A stretch of DNA of 64,000 nucleotides from Pseudomonas sp. P8_229 (GCF_034008635.1 NZ_CP125378.1:5332501-5396500); one strand, 5' to 3'. Numbered from the stretch's first letter, positions 31,320 through 43,986 are shown. Program-made: numbers and translations. The notes: generated from the letters alone by a model not told the origin.

Positions 31320-34030
31320 TGCGCTGCCTCCTGCAGACCGTCGACGGACACGCCGGCGAATGCCGGTGGAATGCCGGCGATGCCCGCAGGCAAGGCCACC
31401 AGACCAGCGCCCAGTTCTTCATTGATGCGCAGCGGCAGACGCAGGGTCTGGCCGGCCACGTTCAGGCTCAGCAAAGCACCGTCGTTGACGCCCAGGCGAT
31501 CCGCTTCGGATTTCGCCAGAGCCACGTACGGAGCTGGAATGCGCTCTTGAACCGGTGCGGCTTTCGAAGAGTTCTCGTCGCTGCCGAACAGGTGGTAGAA
31601 CGGCACGGCTTGCCAGGTGCCCGGCGCCGGGTTGAATGCGCGCGGTGCTGCAGCGAACCAGTTCAGTGAATCACCGGTGCTTTCGATCAGGCGGGTGCCC
31701 GGGTCGCCTGCACGGATGTGACCACCGACTTCGTCCTGGAACTTGTTCCACGCTTGCGGCGAGTTCCAGCCCGGAGACCAGGCAAACGGAACCTGCTGAC
31801 GCGGTTCGGTAGAGCCCGAGTAACCTTCCATGGAGAAGGCGAACGCGGTGTCTTTGTCTTGCGGGGTGCGCGGTTCGTGAACGCTGATGTCGGCGCGCAT
31901 CGCGGTGCGACCGGAATAACGCAGCGGCTCACGCGCCAGTTTCAGACCCTTGATGCGGAACGCCGCCGATGGTGCAGCGTCGACGATGCGCGCCAGTTGC
32001 TCGGTGCTCGAAGCAACGGCAGCAGTCACGTGGTCGAGTTGCGTCCAGTCGATCGGCTGGTTCAGCAGGGTCGCGCGCAGGGCGTGCAGCCAGCGCCAGC
32101 CTTCGTGCACCAGGATGCTCGCGTCCATGTATTGCGGGTCGAAAACCTGGAAGAAGCGCTGGGCGCGACCTTCCTGGCTGACCAGCGTACCGTCGCCTTC
32201 AGCGAAGCTCGCCGCTGGCAGCACCAGGTGCGCGCGATCGCTAGTGGCGGTCTTCTGGTGGTCAGCAACGATCACCACTTTCGCAGCGTTCAGCGCCGCA
32301 TCGACCTTGGCTTTCGAGGTGCGGGTGTACAGATCGTTTTCCAGCACGACGATGGCGTCGGCCTTGCCGTCGATCACGGCTTGCAGCGCCGCGTCGACCG
32401 ATTCGCCACCGAGCATGGCCAGACCGAGGCTGTTGGCTTCCGGCACGATCAGGCTGATCGAACCGTTTTTCTCGCGCAGCTTCAGCGCCTTGGCGATGTT
32501 TGCAGCAGCCTCAATGAGCGCTTTGGAGCCCAGCGAAGTACCGGCGATGATCAGCGGGCGCTTGGCCGCGAGCAGGGCGTCGGCGATGTGCTTGGCCAGT
32601 TCCAGAGCTTCAGCGTCCAGACCTTCAACGGCAGGCGCGCTGGCATCCAGAGCGTGAGCCACGGCGAAACCGATGCGCGCCAGGTCGTCCGGAGCTGCGT
32701 GTACGCATTCTTCGGCGATGTCGTCGAGCTTGGTTTCCGCCAGGCTGGCGATGAACAGCGGGTTCAGCGCGTGCTGACCGATGTTCTTCACCGCAGCATC
32801 CAGCCAAGGCTGAACGCGCATGGCTTCGGCCATGTCTTCGGCTTTGCCCTTGACCGACTGACGCAGGGACAGAGCCATACGCGCAGCAGTCTGAGTCAGG
32901 TCTTCACCGAGGACGAACACAGCGTCGTGGTCTTCGATGTCGCGCATGTTCGGCACAGGCAGCGGGCTGTCCTTGAGCACTTGCAGGACCAGACGGATGC
33001 GTTCCAGTTCGGACGCTTCAATGCCAGAGTAGAAGTGCTCGGCGCCGACCAGTTCGCGCAACGCGTAGTTGCTTTCGAGGCTGGCGCGCGGCGAACCGAT
33101 ACCGACGATGTTGCGGCCGCGCAGCAAGTCAGCGGCTTTATCCAGTGCAGCGTCGAGGCCCAGCTTGGTGCCATCGGCCAGCAGCGGCTGACGTGGACGG
33201 TCGGTGCGGTTGACGTAGCCATAACCGAAACGGCCACGGTCGCACAGGAAGTACTGGTTCACCGAACCGTTGAAACGGTTTTCGATGCGACGCAGTTCGC
33301 CGTAACGCTCGCCCGGGGAGATGTTGCAACCGCTGGAGCAGCCATGGCAGATGCTCGGCGAGAACTGCATGTCCCACTTGCGGTTGTAGCGCTCGGAGTG
33401 AGTCTTGTCGGTGAACACACCGGTCGGGCAGACCTCGGTGAGGTTGCCGGAGAACTCGCTTTCGAGGGTGCCGTCTTCAACACGACCGAAGTACACGTTG
33501 TCGTGGGCGCCGAATACACCGAGGTCGGTGCCGCCAGCGTAATCCTTGTAGAAACGCACGCAGCGGTAGCAGGCGATGCAGCGGTTCATTTCATGAGAAA
33601 TGAACGGGCCCAGTTGCTGGTTCTGGTGGGTGCGTTTGGTGAAGCGATAACGGCGCTCGTTGTGGCCGGTCATCACGGTCATGTCTTGCAGGTGGCAGTG
33701 ACCGCCTTCTTCGCACACAGGGCAGTCGTGCGGGTGGTTGGTCATCAGCCATTCGACAACACTGGCGCGGAACGCCTTGGATTCTTCATCGTCGATGGAG
33801 ATCCAGGTGTTGTCGGTGGCCGGGGTCATGCAGGACATGACGATGCGACCACGGGTGTCGTTCTCGTCGGTGTACTGCTTGACCGCGCACTGGCGGCAAG
33901 CCCCGACGCTACCAAGCGCGGGGTGCCAGCAGAAATAAGGGATGTCGAGGCCCAGCGACAGACATGCCTGTAACAGGTTGTCTGCCCCGTCGACTTCGAG
34001 CGCTTTGCCGTCTACGTGGATAGTGGCCAT
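31316..34030 (-). CDS. nuoG: NADH-quinone oxidoreductase subunit G
   Basis: The 904-residue iron-sulfur subunit. The N-terminal 2Fe-2S domain ([15 protein letters not shown]) is followed by the His-ligated N5 cluster ([12 protein letters not shown]), N4-type ligands (CIACYRC; CPTGVF), and the extra N7 cluster [15 protein letters not shown] seen in the bacterial longer form. The rest is the molybdopterin-oxidoreductase-like fold without cofactor. It is separated from nuoF by 136 bases that hold two hairpins, the only large gap in the operon. Confidence 0.95.
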   Translation of the reverse strand: MATIHVDGKALEVDGADNLLQACLSLGLDIPYFCWHPALGSVGACRQCAVKQYTDENDTRGRIVMSCMTPATDNTWISIDDEESKAFRASVVEWLMTNHPHDCPVCEEGGHCHLQDMTVMTGHNERRYRFTKRTHQNQQLGPFISHEMNRCIACYRCVRFYKDYAGGTDLGVFGAHDNVYFGRVEDGTLESEFSGNLTEVCPTGVFTDKTHSERYNRKWDMQFSPSICHGCSSGCNISPGERYGELRRIENRFNGSVNQYFLCDRGRFGYGYVNRTDRPRQPLLADGTKLGLDAALDKAADLLRGRNIVGIGSPRASLESNYALRELVGAEHFYSGIEASELERIRLVLQVLKDSPLPVPNMRDIEDHDAVFVLGEDLTQTAARMALSLRQSVKGKAEDMAEAMRVQPWLDAAVKNIGQHALNPLFIASLAETKLDDIAEECVHAAPDDLARIGFAVAHALDASAPAVEGLDAEALELAKHIADALLAAKRPLIIAGTSLGSKALIEAAANIAKALKLREKNGSISLIVPEANSLGLAMLGGESVDAALQAVIDGKADAIVVLENDLYTRTSKAKVDAALNAAKVVIVADHQKTATSDRAHLVLPAASFAEGDGTLVSQEGRAQRFFQVFDPQYMDASILVHEGWRWLHALRATLLNQPIDWTQLDHVTAAVASSTEQLARIVDAAPSAAFRIKGLKLAREPLRYSGRTAMRADISVHEPRTPQDKDTAFAFSMEGYSGSTEPRQQVPFAWSPGWNSPQAWNKFQDEVGGHIRAGDPGTRLIESTGDSLNWFAAAPRAFNPAPGTWQAVPFYHLFGSDENSSKAAPVQERIPAPYVALAKSEADRLGVNDGALLSLNVAGQTLRLPLRINEELGAGLVALPAGIAGIPPAFAGVSVDGLQEAAQ

Positions 34031-34089
34031 GGTTCAAAGGTCTTCGTTGGCCCGGTGTCAGCGGGCGTGGCTAATGGAATCTTGTTATC

Positions 34090-34157
34090 CGTCCGAATCC
34101 AGTCAGCCCCGAAAGGCGTCATCGGACGAAAGGCGAAGGGCACGGACCCTTCGCCTT
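34090..34157 (-). other. Two tandem hairpins between nuoF and nuoG
   Basis: CGTCCGA (34090-34096) pairs with TCGGACG (34122-34128). Immediately beside it AAGGCGAAGGG (34130-34140) pairs perfectly with CCCTTCGCCTT (34147-34157) across a 6-base loop. In the nuo direction the 11-bp stem is followed by only three T, so it looks more like a processing or attenuation structure than a full terminator. Confidence 0.75.
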
Positions 34158-34166
34158 TTTAAGCGT

Positions 34167-35522
34167 TTACGCGCCGACTACGATCGGCCTTGCCAGAGGC
34201 GGGACGGCGGCGCTTGCAGGCGCGATACCGGCTTCGAACTCTGGACGGAAGTATTTGATGGCACTGCCCAACGGCTCCACGGCACCCGGTGCGTGAGCAC
34301 AGAAGGTCTTGCCTGGGCCGAGGAAGTTGACCAGACCCAGCAGGGTCTCGATGTCGCCTGGCTGACCGCGGCCTTCTTCGATGGCCATCAAGAGCTTGAC
34401 GCTCCATGGCAAACCATCGCGGCACGGGGTGCAGAAGCCGCACGACTCGCGAGCGAAGAACTGCTCCATGTTGCGCAGCAAGGAGACCATGTTGACGCTG
34501 TCGTCCACCGCCATGGCCAGGCCGGTACCCATACGGGTGCCCACCTTGGCGATGCCGCCGGCGTACATTTGTGCGTCGAGGTGTTCCGGCAAGAGAAAAC
34601 CGGTACCGGCACCACCTGGCTGCCAGGCCTTGAGCTTGAAGCCGTCGCGCATGCCGCCGGCGTAGTCTTCGAACAGCTCGCGACCGGTGACGCCGAATGG
34701 CAGTTCCCACAGGCCCGGGTTTTTCACTTTGCCGGAGAAGCCCATGAGCTTGGTGCCCATGTCTTCGCTGCCTTCGCGGGCCAACGATTTGTACCAGTCA
34801 ACGCCGTCGGCAATGATCGCCGGCACGTTGCACAGAGTCTCAACGTTGTTCACGCAAGTCGGCTTGCCCCACACGCCGACGGCGGCAGGGAAGGGCGGCT
34901 TGGAGCGCGGGTTGGCACGGCGGCCTTCGAGGGAGTTGATCAGTGCGGTTTCTTCACCGCAGATGTAACGCCCGGCGCCGGTGTGGACGAACAGCTCGAA
35001 ATCGAAGCCGCTGCCCAGAATGTTTTTACCCAGCAGGCCTGCAGCCTTGGCTTCTTCCACGGCACGGTTGAGGTGCTTGGCGGCGGTGGTGTACTCGCCA
35101 CGCAGGAAGATGTAGCCACGGTAGGTTTTCAGCGCGCGAGCACTGATCAGCATGCCTTCGATCAGCAGATGGGGCAGTTGCTCCATCAGCATGCGGTCTT
35201 TCCAGGTGTTCGGCTCCATCTCGTCCGCGTTGCACAGCAGGTAGCGGATGTTGATGGATTCGTCTTTGGGCATCAGGCCCCACTTCACGCCCGTGGGGAA
35301 GCCTGCACCGCCGCGACCTTTGAGGCCTGCGTCTTTCACGGTCTGGACGATGGCGTCCTGATCCATGTCGGCGAAGGCTTTGCGCGCCGCAGCGTAACCG
35401 TTCTTGGCCTGGTACTCGTCGAGCCACACGGCTTCGCCGTCGTCACGCAGACGCCAGGTCAGCGGGTGAGTCTCGGCCGAACGCTGGATGCGGTTGGCAG
35501 GACCGAAAGATGTCAGGGTCAT
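34167..35522 (-). CDS. nuoF: NADH-quinone oxidoreductase subunit F
   Basis: The 451-residue NADH-binding and FMN-binding subunit. The glycine-rich [14 protein letters not shown], the acidic [16 protein letters not shown] and the N3 cluster ligands [12 protein letters not shown] are all present. It overlaps the nuoE stop by 4 bases and is followed by the structured 136-base spacer. Confidence 0.95.
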   Translation of the reverse strand: MTLTSFGPANRIQRSAETHPLTWRLRDDGEAVWLDEYQAKNGYAAARKAFADMDQDAIVQTVKDAGLKGRGGAGFPTGVKWGLMPKDESINIRYLLCNADEMEPNTWKDRMLMEQLPHLLIEGMLISARALKTYRGYIFLRGEYTTAAKHLNRAVEEAKAAGLLGKNILGSGFDFELFVHTGAGRYICGEETALINSLEGRRANPRSKPPFPAAVGVWGKPTCVNNVETLCNVPAIIADGVDWYKSLAREGSEDMGTKLMGFSGKVKNPGLWELPFGVTGRELFEDYAGGMRDGFKLKAWQPGGAGTGFLLPEHLDAQMYAGGIAKVGTRMGTGLAMAVDDSVNMVSLLRNMEQFFARESCGFCTPCRDGLPWSVKLLMAIEEGRGQPGDIETLLGLVNFLGPGKTFCAHAPGAVEPLGSAIKYFRPEFEAGIAPASAAVPPLARPIVVGA

Positions 35523-36016
35523 ACGTAGCCCTCGAGCAGTTTGGCCACGCCAGCAGGCTGCACGTCGCCAAAGGTGTCGTCGTCGATCATCAGCGCCGGT
35601 GCCTTGTCGCAGTTGCCGAGGCAGCAGACAGGCAGCAGGGTGAAACGACCGTCGGCGGTGGTCTGACCCAGGCCGATGCCCAGATTGTTCTGGATTTCAC
35701 TGACCACCGACTCGTGGCCGCCGATGTAGCAGACCATGCTGTCGCAGACGCGAATGATGTGGCGGCCGACCGGCTGACGGAAGATCTGGCTATAGAACGT
35801 CGCCACACCTTCAACGTCGCTGGCCGGGATGCCGAGGATCTCGCCGATCGCGTACAAGGCGCCATCCGGCACCCAGCCGCGTTCTTTCTGAACGATCTTC
35901 AGGGCTTCGATCGACGCCGCGCGCGGGTCTTCGTAGTGATGCAGCTCGTGCTCGATGGCCGAGCGCTCGGTTTCACTCAAGGTGAAACGGTCTGTCTGGA
36001 TAAGCGTGCTGTTCAT
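35519..36016 (-). CDS. nuoE: NADH-quinone oxidoreductase subunit E
   Basis: A 165-residue thioredoxin-like subunit with the N1a 2Fe-2S cluster: CDSMVC and CLGNC ligands are visible. It lies 2 bases after nuoCD and overlaps nuoF by 4. Confidence 0.95.
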   Translation of the reverse strand: MNSTLIQTDRFTLSETERSAIEHELHHYEDPRAASIEALKIVQKERGWVPDGALYAIGEILGIPASDVEGVATFYSQIFRQPVGRHIIRVCDSMVCYIGGHESVVSEIQNNLGIGLGQTTADGRFTLLPVCCLGNCDKAPALMIDDDTFGDVQPAGVAKLLEGYV

Positions 36017-36018
36017 GC

Positions 36019-38551
<2,533 letters not shown>

Positions 38552-38561
38552 TGCCAAAGCC

Positions 38562-38975
38562 TCATTGTTTCAGCTTCGCCTGCCGCTTGCGACGAGCTTC
38601 CGGAGCCCAGTCAAGGGCGCCCACTCGGAACAGGTAGACAAGACCTGCCAACAGAATTGCTATGAAAACGAGAGCTTCGACGAATCCGGTCCAGCCGCTT
38701 TCGCGGACGGACACAGACCATGCAAAGAGAAAGAGGGCTTCGATATCGAAGATCACGAAGAGCATCGCGACCAGATAGAATTTGGCTGAGAGCCGCAAGC
38801 GGGCGCCACCGGTAGGTAGCATGCCGGACTCGAACGGTTCGTTTTTGCTGCGGCCCCAGGCTTTTGACCCGAGGAGGCTGGAGACGCCGAGCATGAAGGC
38901 ACACAGGCCGACTACACCCAGAAGGAAAATGGCAAAGCCCCAGTTGTGGGCCATGAGTCCTGTCGCTTCGGGCAT
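38562..38975 (-). CDS. nuoA: NADH-quinone oxidoreductase subunit A
   Basis: A 137-residue, three-helix membrane subunit and first gene of the operon. Conserved [17 protein letters not shown] and [14 protein letters not shown] segments are present. ATG 38975 ([13 protein letters not shown]) has AAGGATT upstream; the longer frame includes the leader and is not used. Confidence 0.94.
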   Translation of the reverse strand: MPEATGLMAHNWGFAIFLLGVVGLCAFMLGVSSLLGSKAWGRSKNEPFESGMLPTGGARLRLSAKFYLVAMLFVIFDIEALFLFAWSVSVRESGWTGFVEALVFIAILLAGLVYLFRVGALDWAPEARRKRQAKLKQ

Positions 38976-39063
38976 GCTGGTAATCCTTAACAGAGAGCAA
39001 AGGTCTCTGAGCTTGATAAAGAAATAAGGCAGTGACGATATGTCGCAGCAATCAATCGCGCTG

Positions 39064-39092
39064 ATTTTATGGCTAAACACCCTGCAAGTAAA
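39064..39092 (-). promoter_or_regulatory. Candidate sigma-70 promoter of nuo
   Basis: On the minus strand TTTACT (-35), a 17-base spacer and TAAAAT (-10) predict transcription from about 39057, giving a leader of about 80 bases before nuoA. Not proven; other promoters further up are possible. Confidence 0.45.
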
Positions 39093-39398
39093 ATTCCTAT
39101 AGCGAAATTATTTATTGGAATAAGGACATAGCGCACCTCCAATGCCCTGCAGCCCATGCGTTGCGGGCATTAGCCGGTTTTGGGCGAATTATGTTTTGTA
39201 GAAAATGTAACGAACATAGTTGCTGCTAAATGATAATTAATATCGTTTGTGGCGGTTTTGTAACTGTTTAGCGGTGCAGTAATCGGAAAGTTGTCTTATA
39301 TGCCCGTTACTGCAAGTAGCGGTGGCGAGCGTTTTACCCGTTTTTTGTGGTGCGGGTACCGCTCTGGATCAATGTTTTTTGTCAGAGGTGACGCAGGA
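39093..39398. other. AT-richer region upstream of nuo
   Basis: No gene. It contains an imperfect hairpin AATGCCC...GGGCATT (39141-39171) and an AT-rich stretch around 39225-39250. The 100-codon frame starting at 39291 is not supported. Confidence 0.5.
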
Positions 39399-39491
39399 CC
39401 TGTAGGAGTGAGCCTGCTCGCGATAGCGGTGTGCCTGCCAACACATAACGTCACTGACACACCGCTATCGCGAGCAGGCTCACTCCCGCAG
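39399..39491. repeat. REP doublet (TGTAGGAGTGAGCC type)
   Basis: CTGTAGGAGTGAGCCTGCTC at the left end and GCGAGCAGGCTCACTCCCGC at the right end, with the TAGCGGTGT and ACACCGCTA arms also paired. Confidence 0.9.
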
Positions 39492-39522
39492 GGGATTTGT
39501 GGGGGTCGGGGAATCGGCGGGC

Positions 39523-39551
39523 AAAAAAACGCCCCGAACCAGTCGGGGCGT
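39523..39551 (-). terminator. Terminator of aceA
   Basis: ACGCCCCG, 7 bases, CGGGGCGT, preceded on the plus strand by A6-7, i.e. a T-run on the minus strand. Confidence 0.85.
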
Positions 39552-39618
39552 CAGTTTTGCGGCTCTGCGGTTAGCTTTCTATACGATCCGTAAAGGCCGT
39601 CTGCTCAGCGAAGCCGAA

Positions 39619-40944
39619 TCAGTGGAACTGTTCTTCTTCGGTCGAACCGGTCAGTGCGGTTACCGAAGACGAGCCACCCTGAATCACAGTGGTCATGTCG
39701 TCGAAGTAGCCGGTGCCCACTTCCTGCTGGTGGGCCACGAAGGTGTAGCCCTTGGCGGCGTCAGCGAACTCCTGCTCTTGCAGCTTCACGTAGGCAGTCA
39801 TGTCGTTGCGGGCGTAGTCGTGCGCCAGGTTGAACATGCTGTGCCACATGTTGTGAATGCCGGCCAGGGTGATGAACTGGTGCTTGTAGCCCATGGCGGA
39901 CAGTTCACGCTGGAACTTGGCGATGGTCGCGTCGTCCAGGTTTTTCTTCCAGTTGAAGGAAGGCGAGCAGTTGTACGACAGCAGTTGGTCCGGGTATTCC
40001 TTTTTGATCGCTTCAGCGAAGCGACGAGCCTCGTCCAGATCCGGCTTGGCAGTTTCGCACCAGATCAGGTCGGCGTATGGCGCGTAAGCCAGGCCACGAG
40101 CGATGGCTTGATCGAGGCCTGCACGAACCTTGTAGAAACCTTCCTGAGTGCGCTCGCCAGTCACGAACGGCTGGTCGTACGGGTCGCAATCGGAGGTCAG
40201 CAGGTCAGCCGCGTTGGCGTCGGTACGGGCCAGAATGATGGTCGGGGTACCGGCAACGTCAGCAGCCAGACGAGCAGCGGTCAGCTTCTGTACGGCTTCC
40301 TGGGTTGGAACCAGTACTTTGCCGCCCATGTGGCCGCATTTTTTCACGGAAGCCAGTTGGTCTTCGAAGTGAACGCCGGCGGCGCCTGCTTCGATCATGC
40401 TCTTCATCAACTCGTAGGCGTTCAGGACGCCGCCGAAACCGGCTTCAGCGTCGGCCACGATTGGCGCGAAGTAGTCGATGTAGCCATCGTCGCCCGGGTT
40501 CTTGCCGGCTTTCCACTGGATCTGGTCAGCACGACGGAACGAGTTGTTGATGCGCTTGACCACGGTTGGCACCGAGTCCACCGGGTACAGCGACTGGTCC
40601 GGGTACATCGATTCTGCGGAGTTGTTGTCCGCAGCAACCTGCCAGCCCGACAGGTAGATCGCCTGGATACCGGCCTTGACCTGTTGAACAGCCTGGCCGC
40701 CGGTCAGGGCGCCCATGCAGTTGACGAAATCTTTCTCTGGGCGGAAGGACGGCTTGGCACCCTGGGTCACCAGGTTCCACAGCTTCTCGGCGCCCATTTT
40801 CGCAAAGGTGTGCTCAGGTTGAACCGAGCCACGCAGACGGACGACGTCAGCAGCGGAGTAAGTGCGAGTCACGCCTTTCCAGCGCGGGTTTTCAGCCCAG
40901 TCTTTTTCAAGGGCTGCAATTTGCTGTTCGCGTGTCAGTGCCAT
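39619..40944 (-). CDS. aceA: Isocitrate lyase
   Basis: Cytoplasmic glyoxylate-shunt enzyme (441 residues) splitting isocitrate to glyoxylate and succinate, needed for growth on acetate and fatty acids. The signature KKCGHMGGK holds the catalytic cysteine; SPSFNWKK and [16 protein letters not shown] blocks are present ([11 protein letters not shown]). It competes with the two isocitrate dehydrogenases encoded 8-10 kb away. It stands alone with its own terminator. About 470 bases with strong RNA structure lie upstream. Confidence 0.97.
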   Translation of the reverse strand: MALTREQQIAALEKDWAENPRWKGVTRTYSAADVVRLRGSVQPEHTFAKMGAEKLWNLVTQGAKPSFRPEKDFVNCMGALTGGQAVQQVKAGIQAIYLSGWQVAADNNSAESMYPDQSLYPVDSVPTVVKRINNSFRRADQIQWKAGKNPGDDGYIDYFAPIVADAEAGFGGVLNAYELMKSMIEAGAAGVHFEDQLASVKKCGHMGGKVLVPTQEAVQKLTAARLAADVAGTPTIILARTDANAADLLTSDCDPYDQPFVTGERTQEGFYKVRAGLDQAIARGLAYAPYADLIWCETAKPDLDEARRFAEAIKKEYPDQLLSYNCSPSFNWKKNLDDATIAKFQRELSAMGYKHQFITLAGIHNMWHSMFNLAHDYARNDMTAYVKLQEQEFADAAKGYTFVAHQQEVGTGYFDDMTTVIQGGSSSVTALTGSTEEEQFH

Positions 40945-41137
40945 GGAGATAAACCTCGTCGCGTCTTTATGAAAAGTTGTTCTGCGGTGGAAAATTCCTG
41001 CGCTCGCTGACCAGAAGCTTAGGTGGTCAAGTCGGATTCGGCGGGGTAGGCGACGGGGTGAACGATGGGCTCGAGGGGAAGTGAGCAGGTAGTGGCGGAC
41101 TGTGGGCGCATTCGGGCGTCGTGGGCCTTTATACGAA
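40945..41137. other. Leader/promoter region of aceA
   Basis: No gene visible. It should hold the aceA promoter on the minus strand. A TTTATACG element at 41128-41135 could serve either strand as a -10, but no good -35 accompanies it. Confidence 0.4.
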
Positions 41138-41336
41138 CTACAGCGTGAAGCCGGGTTACCTAATTACGCTTCCGTCCCTCGGGACAACTTCGTTCCAGTC
41201 GGCAACCTCGTCAAACACACCTTGTGGGCGGTACAGACACGAAGCGGTTCGCGGGGTAGGTGCGAACATCGCTTCGAAGGCCCTTGCCAGGGCCTCTGAT
41301 TAGCGGGAGCGAGGCCATCATGCCTTCGCTTTTTTG
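41138..41336 (+). ncRNA. Candidate structured small RNA upstream of aceA
   Basis: Non-coding and highly structured. CGAAGCG-GTTCGC (41240-41252) pairs with GCGAAC-AT-CGCTTCG (41262-41276), a 13-bp stem with a 2-base bulge. AGGCCC-TTGCCA-GGGCCT follows (41278-41295), then AGCGAGGC...GCCTTCGCT (41308-41330) directly before T6, a good rho-independent terminator on the plus strand. The 5' end is a guess from a TATACG -10-like element at 41130. I recognise no known RNA family. It could also be read as an aceA leader on the other strand. Confidence 0.5.
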
Positions 41337-41352
41337 CCTCGTCAAACGTTTT

Positions 41353-41376
41353 GTAGTGCTTTTTTTAAAGCACTAC
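41353..41376. other. Perfect 10-bp hairpin
   Basis: GTAGTGCTTT-TTTT-AAAGCACTAC lies between the candidate RNA and the 3' end of the secretin-N gene. It lacks a T-run outside the stem on either strand, so it may be an operator or an mRNA 3' end structure. Confidence 0.6.
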
Positions 41377-41417
41377 ATCTTTCGTCTAATACGACTAATC
41401 AGTCAGTTTTCGGTGCT

Positions 41418-42155
41418 TTAGTCCAGCGTGTCGACTTTCACCCGTAAAGTCATGTCATCCCGGCCTTGAGTCGAGTAGCTGCGGGTCTGGCTCTGTTTGT
41501 CGGCCTGGGTTTCGCGGTTTATGCCGGCGAGGGTGATCCATTCGCCGAGGCGTCCGCTGACAGTTGTGTCGGTGCTTTGCACGTTCACTACATCGGGACG
41601 TTCCTGACTCATGCGGTCACGATTGGTGCTGATCGCCAGGTGAACGATGTCGCCGGTGACGCTGGCAGTGACGTAGAAGCCCTGGGTGACGTTGCGGTAT
41701 TGGGTCTGGCTGCTGTAATCACCGTAGGAATTGGTCTGGCTGCTGGTGATCGGCACGCTCTGGCCGACCTGAATCAGCGCCGGTGCCCCTTCGCTGGCCT
41801 GAACCTGCTGGATACCGCCGTCACGGCTGGCGGTGCTGTAGTTGATGATTCGGGTCTGTTGGTCGCCGGTGTTCTGCTGGTTGTTCTCGTTGGTGTCGAC
41901 GGTGATCAGCAGGCGTTTGGGCGCGGTGTCGAGCTGGGTGATCATGGCCTTGAGTTCCTGGATCTTGTCCGGCTCGGCCTTGACGATCAGTTGATTGCCG
42001 TAGGCGCTGACCTGACCGTCCTTGCCGAGAAAGTCCTGCGCCATCGGCAGCATGTCGGCGCTGGTGCGGTACTTGAGGGGCACGATTTCAGTGGCTGCCA
42101 TCACCGAAAAACTGCAGGCGAGCAGCAGGGTGGTGAGCAGGGTGCGTAGGGACAT
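41418..42155 (-). CDS. Secretin N-domain protein, exported
   Basis: A 245-residue protein with a signal peptide (LRTLLTTLLLACSFSVMAA) followed by a secretin N-type domain (EIVPLKYRTSADMLPMAQDF, then VSAYGNQLIVKAEPDKIQEL and AMITQLDTAPKRLLITVDT). No secretin pore domain follows; the C-terminal half resembles the beta-rich part of secretin-like proteins (GQSVPITSSQ; VHLAISTNRDRMS). ATG 42155 has GGAG 9 bases upstream. It stands alone, not in a secretion or pilus operon, so the role is unknown. Confidence 0.75.
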   Translation of the reverse strand: MSLRTLLTTLLLACSFSVMAATEIVPLKYRTSADMLPMAQDFLGKDGQVSAYGNQLIVKAEPDKIQELKAMITQLDTAPKRLLITVDTNENNQQNTGDQQTRIINYSTASRDGGIQQVQASEGAPALIQVGQSVPITSSQTNSYGDYSSQTQYRNVTQGFYVTASVTGDIVHLAISTNRDRMSQERPDVVNVQSTDTTVSGRLGEWITLAGINRETQADKQSQTRSYSTQGRDDMTLRVKVDTLD

Positions 42156-42234
42156 GTCCGTTATCTCCGCTTTCGAAAGGCTTGATATTGCCAGTTTGTC
42201 GGCCCGGGGTGGGGCAAGTTGAATCGTAGACAGC

Positions 42235-42270
42235 AAAACGCCCCGGCATCGGTTGATGTCGGGGCGTTTT
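42235..42270. terminator. Bidirectional terminator
   Basis: AAAACGCCCCG and CGGGGCGTTTT enclose an inner GCATC/GATGT stem. It lies between the secretin-N gene and the GNAT gene and probably ends the latter's transcript on the minus strand. Confidence 0.85.
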
Positions 42271-42289
42271 GTGGTGTTCTCGAGGGACT

Positions 42290-42386
42290 CTTCGCGAGCA
42301 GGCTCGCTCCCACATTGGATCTCTAGTGGACACCAATTTTGCGCCAAATAGAGATCCCTTGTGGGAGCGAGCCTGCTCGCGAAAGC
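42290..42386. repeat. REP doublet (GTGGGAGCGAGCCTGCTCGCGAA type)
   Basis: TTCGCGAGCAGGCTCGCTCC at the left and GGAGCGAGCCTGCTCGCGAA at the right, perfect inverted copies. Confidence 0.9.
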
Positions 42387-42398
42387 CGCGCCGCGGTC

Positions 42399-42824
42399 TC
42401 AGGCCGAATGGCGAACCATGTCGACATGCGGAATCCCGGCTTCGAGGAATTCCTCGCTGACCAGGCTGAAGCCCAGGCGCTCATAGAACGCCGTGGCCTG
42501 TACCTGCGCGCTGAGCATCTGCTGCTTCAGACCGCGGGCTTCGGCTTCGGCGATGACTGCTTGCATCAGCGCATCGCCAACCTTCAGCCCGCGCCAGTCC
42601 TTCAGTACCGACACCCGGCCAATATGCCCGTCGGGCAACAGGCGCGCGGTGCCTATTGGAAAGTCGCCTTCGAACGCCAGAAAATGCACGGCGGTCGCGT
42701 CATCCGCATCCCATTCCAACTCAGGTGGCACCGATTGTTCGGCAATGAACACCGTTTCACGAATGCGCCGGATCTCGGCGTTGTCCTTCTGCCAGTCTGC
42801 GACACGTACGCGAATCTTATTCAT
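42399..42824 (-). CDS. GNAT family N-acetyltransferase
   Basis: A 141-residue GCN5-type acetyltransferase. The acetyl-CoA loop reads RVSVLKDWRGLKVGDALMQA (motif A, R/QxxGxG/A), with AFYERLGF near the C-terminus. Substrate unknown; it resembles the ElaA-like group by size and sequence. Its start overlaps the end of the upstream uL16 hydroxylase gene by 8 bases, so the two are one operon. Confidence 0.85.
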   Translation of the reverse strand: MNKIRVRVADWQKDNAEIRRIRETVFIAEQSVPPELEWDADDATAVHFLAFEGDFPIGTARLLPDGHIGRVSVLKDWRGLKVGDALMQAVIAEAEARGLKQQMLSAQVQATAFYERLGFSLVSEEFLEAGIPHVDMVRHSA

Positions 42825-43986
42825 CGGCGAATCCCAGGCTGCCTTGTTTGACCAGCTCGCACAGCAGGCCGCGACCGTCTTCGTCGTTCAGCCACTCGCC
42901 GAGGTTATCGACGTGCAGCGCGTCGGCGGCGCAGATCAGCTTCAGCAGCTCACGCAGTTTGCCCGGCAGGTAACGGCTCTGGCCGCTGGCGAACAGCAGC
43001 AGATCGTCATCGACTTCCGACCACGCCAGGCGCGCGCTCGGGTTGCGGATCAGTACGGCGCCGTCCTGCAGAGCGACAAGGAAGTCGTCTTCTTCGACGT
43101 CTTCCGGACCGACCACCAGTTCCGGGTAGCGCGGCTCGGTCATGTACTGGCCGAACCAGGTCAGCAGCAAGCGCTCATCGCTCATGTGTTCGGCGAGCAG
43201 GCTTTTCAGGCGGTCCAGCGCATCGTGCTGAATCTGATGCGGATCGACGGCTGGCTTGGCGTCGGCATCGGTGTAGCGCTCTTCGTCAGTCAGGAACTGG
43301 CTGAGGAAATCGGTGAAGTGAGTCAGCACTTCGGAAGCGCTTGGTGCGCGGAAGCCGACCGAGTAGGTCATGCAGTCGTCCACGGCTACGCCGCAGTGGG
43401 CCAGGCGCGGCGGCAGGTAGAGCATGTCGCCCGGTTCCAGAACCCACTCTTCGGTCTCGTGGAATTCGGCGAGGATGCGCAGGTCCGCGTGTTGCAGCAG
43501 CGGGCTCTCGGAGTCGCACATCTGGCCGATTTTCCAGTTGCGCTTGCCGTGGCCTTGCAGCAGGAACACGTCGTAGTTGTCGAAGTGCGGACCGACGCTG
43601 CCACCTGGGGCTGCGAAACTGATCATCACGTCGTCGACGCGCCAGCTCGGCAGGAAGCGGAAGTTTTCCAGCAGCTCGCTGACTTCCGGCACGAATTGAT
43701 CAACGGCCTGAACGAGCAAGGTCCACTCTTTTTCCGGCAGTTTGCTGAATTCATCTTCGGCGAACGGGCCGCGACGCAGCTCCCACGGACGCTCGCCGTG
43801 CTCGATCACCAGGCGCGACTCGACCTCTTCTTCCAGGGCCAGGCCTGCCAGTTCGTCGGCGTCGATCGGGCTTTCGAAGTCAGGAATGGCCTGACGGATC
43901 AGCAGCGGCTTTTTCTGCCAGTAATCGCGCATGAATTCGCGCGCCGTGAGACCGCCCAGAAGTTGAAGAGGAGTATCAGGATTCAT
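42817..43986 (-). CDS. roxA: Ribosomal protein uL16 arginine 3-hydroxylase (YcfD/RoxA)
   Basis: A 389-residue Fe(II)/2-oxoglutarate oxygenase with a JmjC-type cupin fold, hydroxylating an arginine of ribosomal protein L16. The metal motif HxD is visible in GGSVGPHFDNYDVFLLQ, and the distal histidine probably in LPPRLAHCGVAV. The C-terminal winged-helix region is present. ATG 43986 (MNPDTPLQLLGG) is the family start; an earlier in-frame start adds eight residues. Confidence 0.85.
   Translation of the reverse strand: MNPDTPLQLLGGLTAREFMRDYWQKKPLLIRQAIPDFESPIDADELAGLALEEEVESRLVIEHGERPWELRRGPFAEDEFSKLPEKEWTLLVQAVDQFVPEVSELLENFRFLPSWRVDDVMISFAAPGGSVGPHFDNYDVFLLQGHGKRNWKIGQMCDSESPLLQHADLRILAEFHETEEWVLEPGDMLYLPPRLAHCGVAVDDCMTYSVGFRAPSASEVLTHFTDFLSQFLTDEERYTDADAKPAVDPHQIQHDALDRLKSLLAEHMSDERLLLTWFGQYMTEPRYPELVVGPEDVEEDDFLVALQDGAVLIRNPSARLAWSEVDDDLLLFASGQSRYLPGKLRELLKLICAADALHVDNLGEWLNDEDGRGLLCELVKQGSLGFADE

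Noticed and set aside
39232..39244. GATAATTAATATC, Fur-box-like
   Set aside because: It matches the 19-bp Fur consensus only partly and is just an AT-rich stretch; not enough to call a Fur site for nuo.
39291..39593. 100-codon frame upstream of aceA's terminator
   Set aside because: It runs through a REP doublet and a terminator; the composition is that of repeats.
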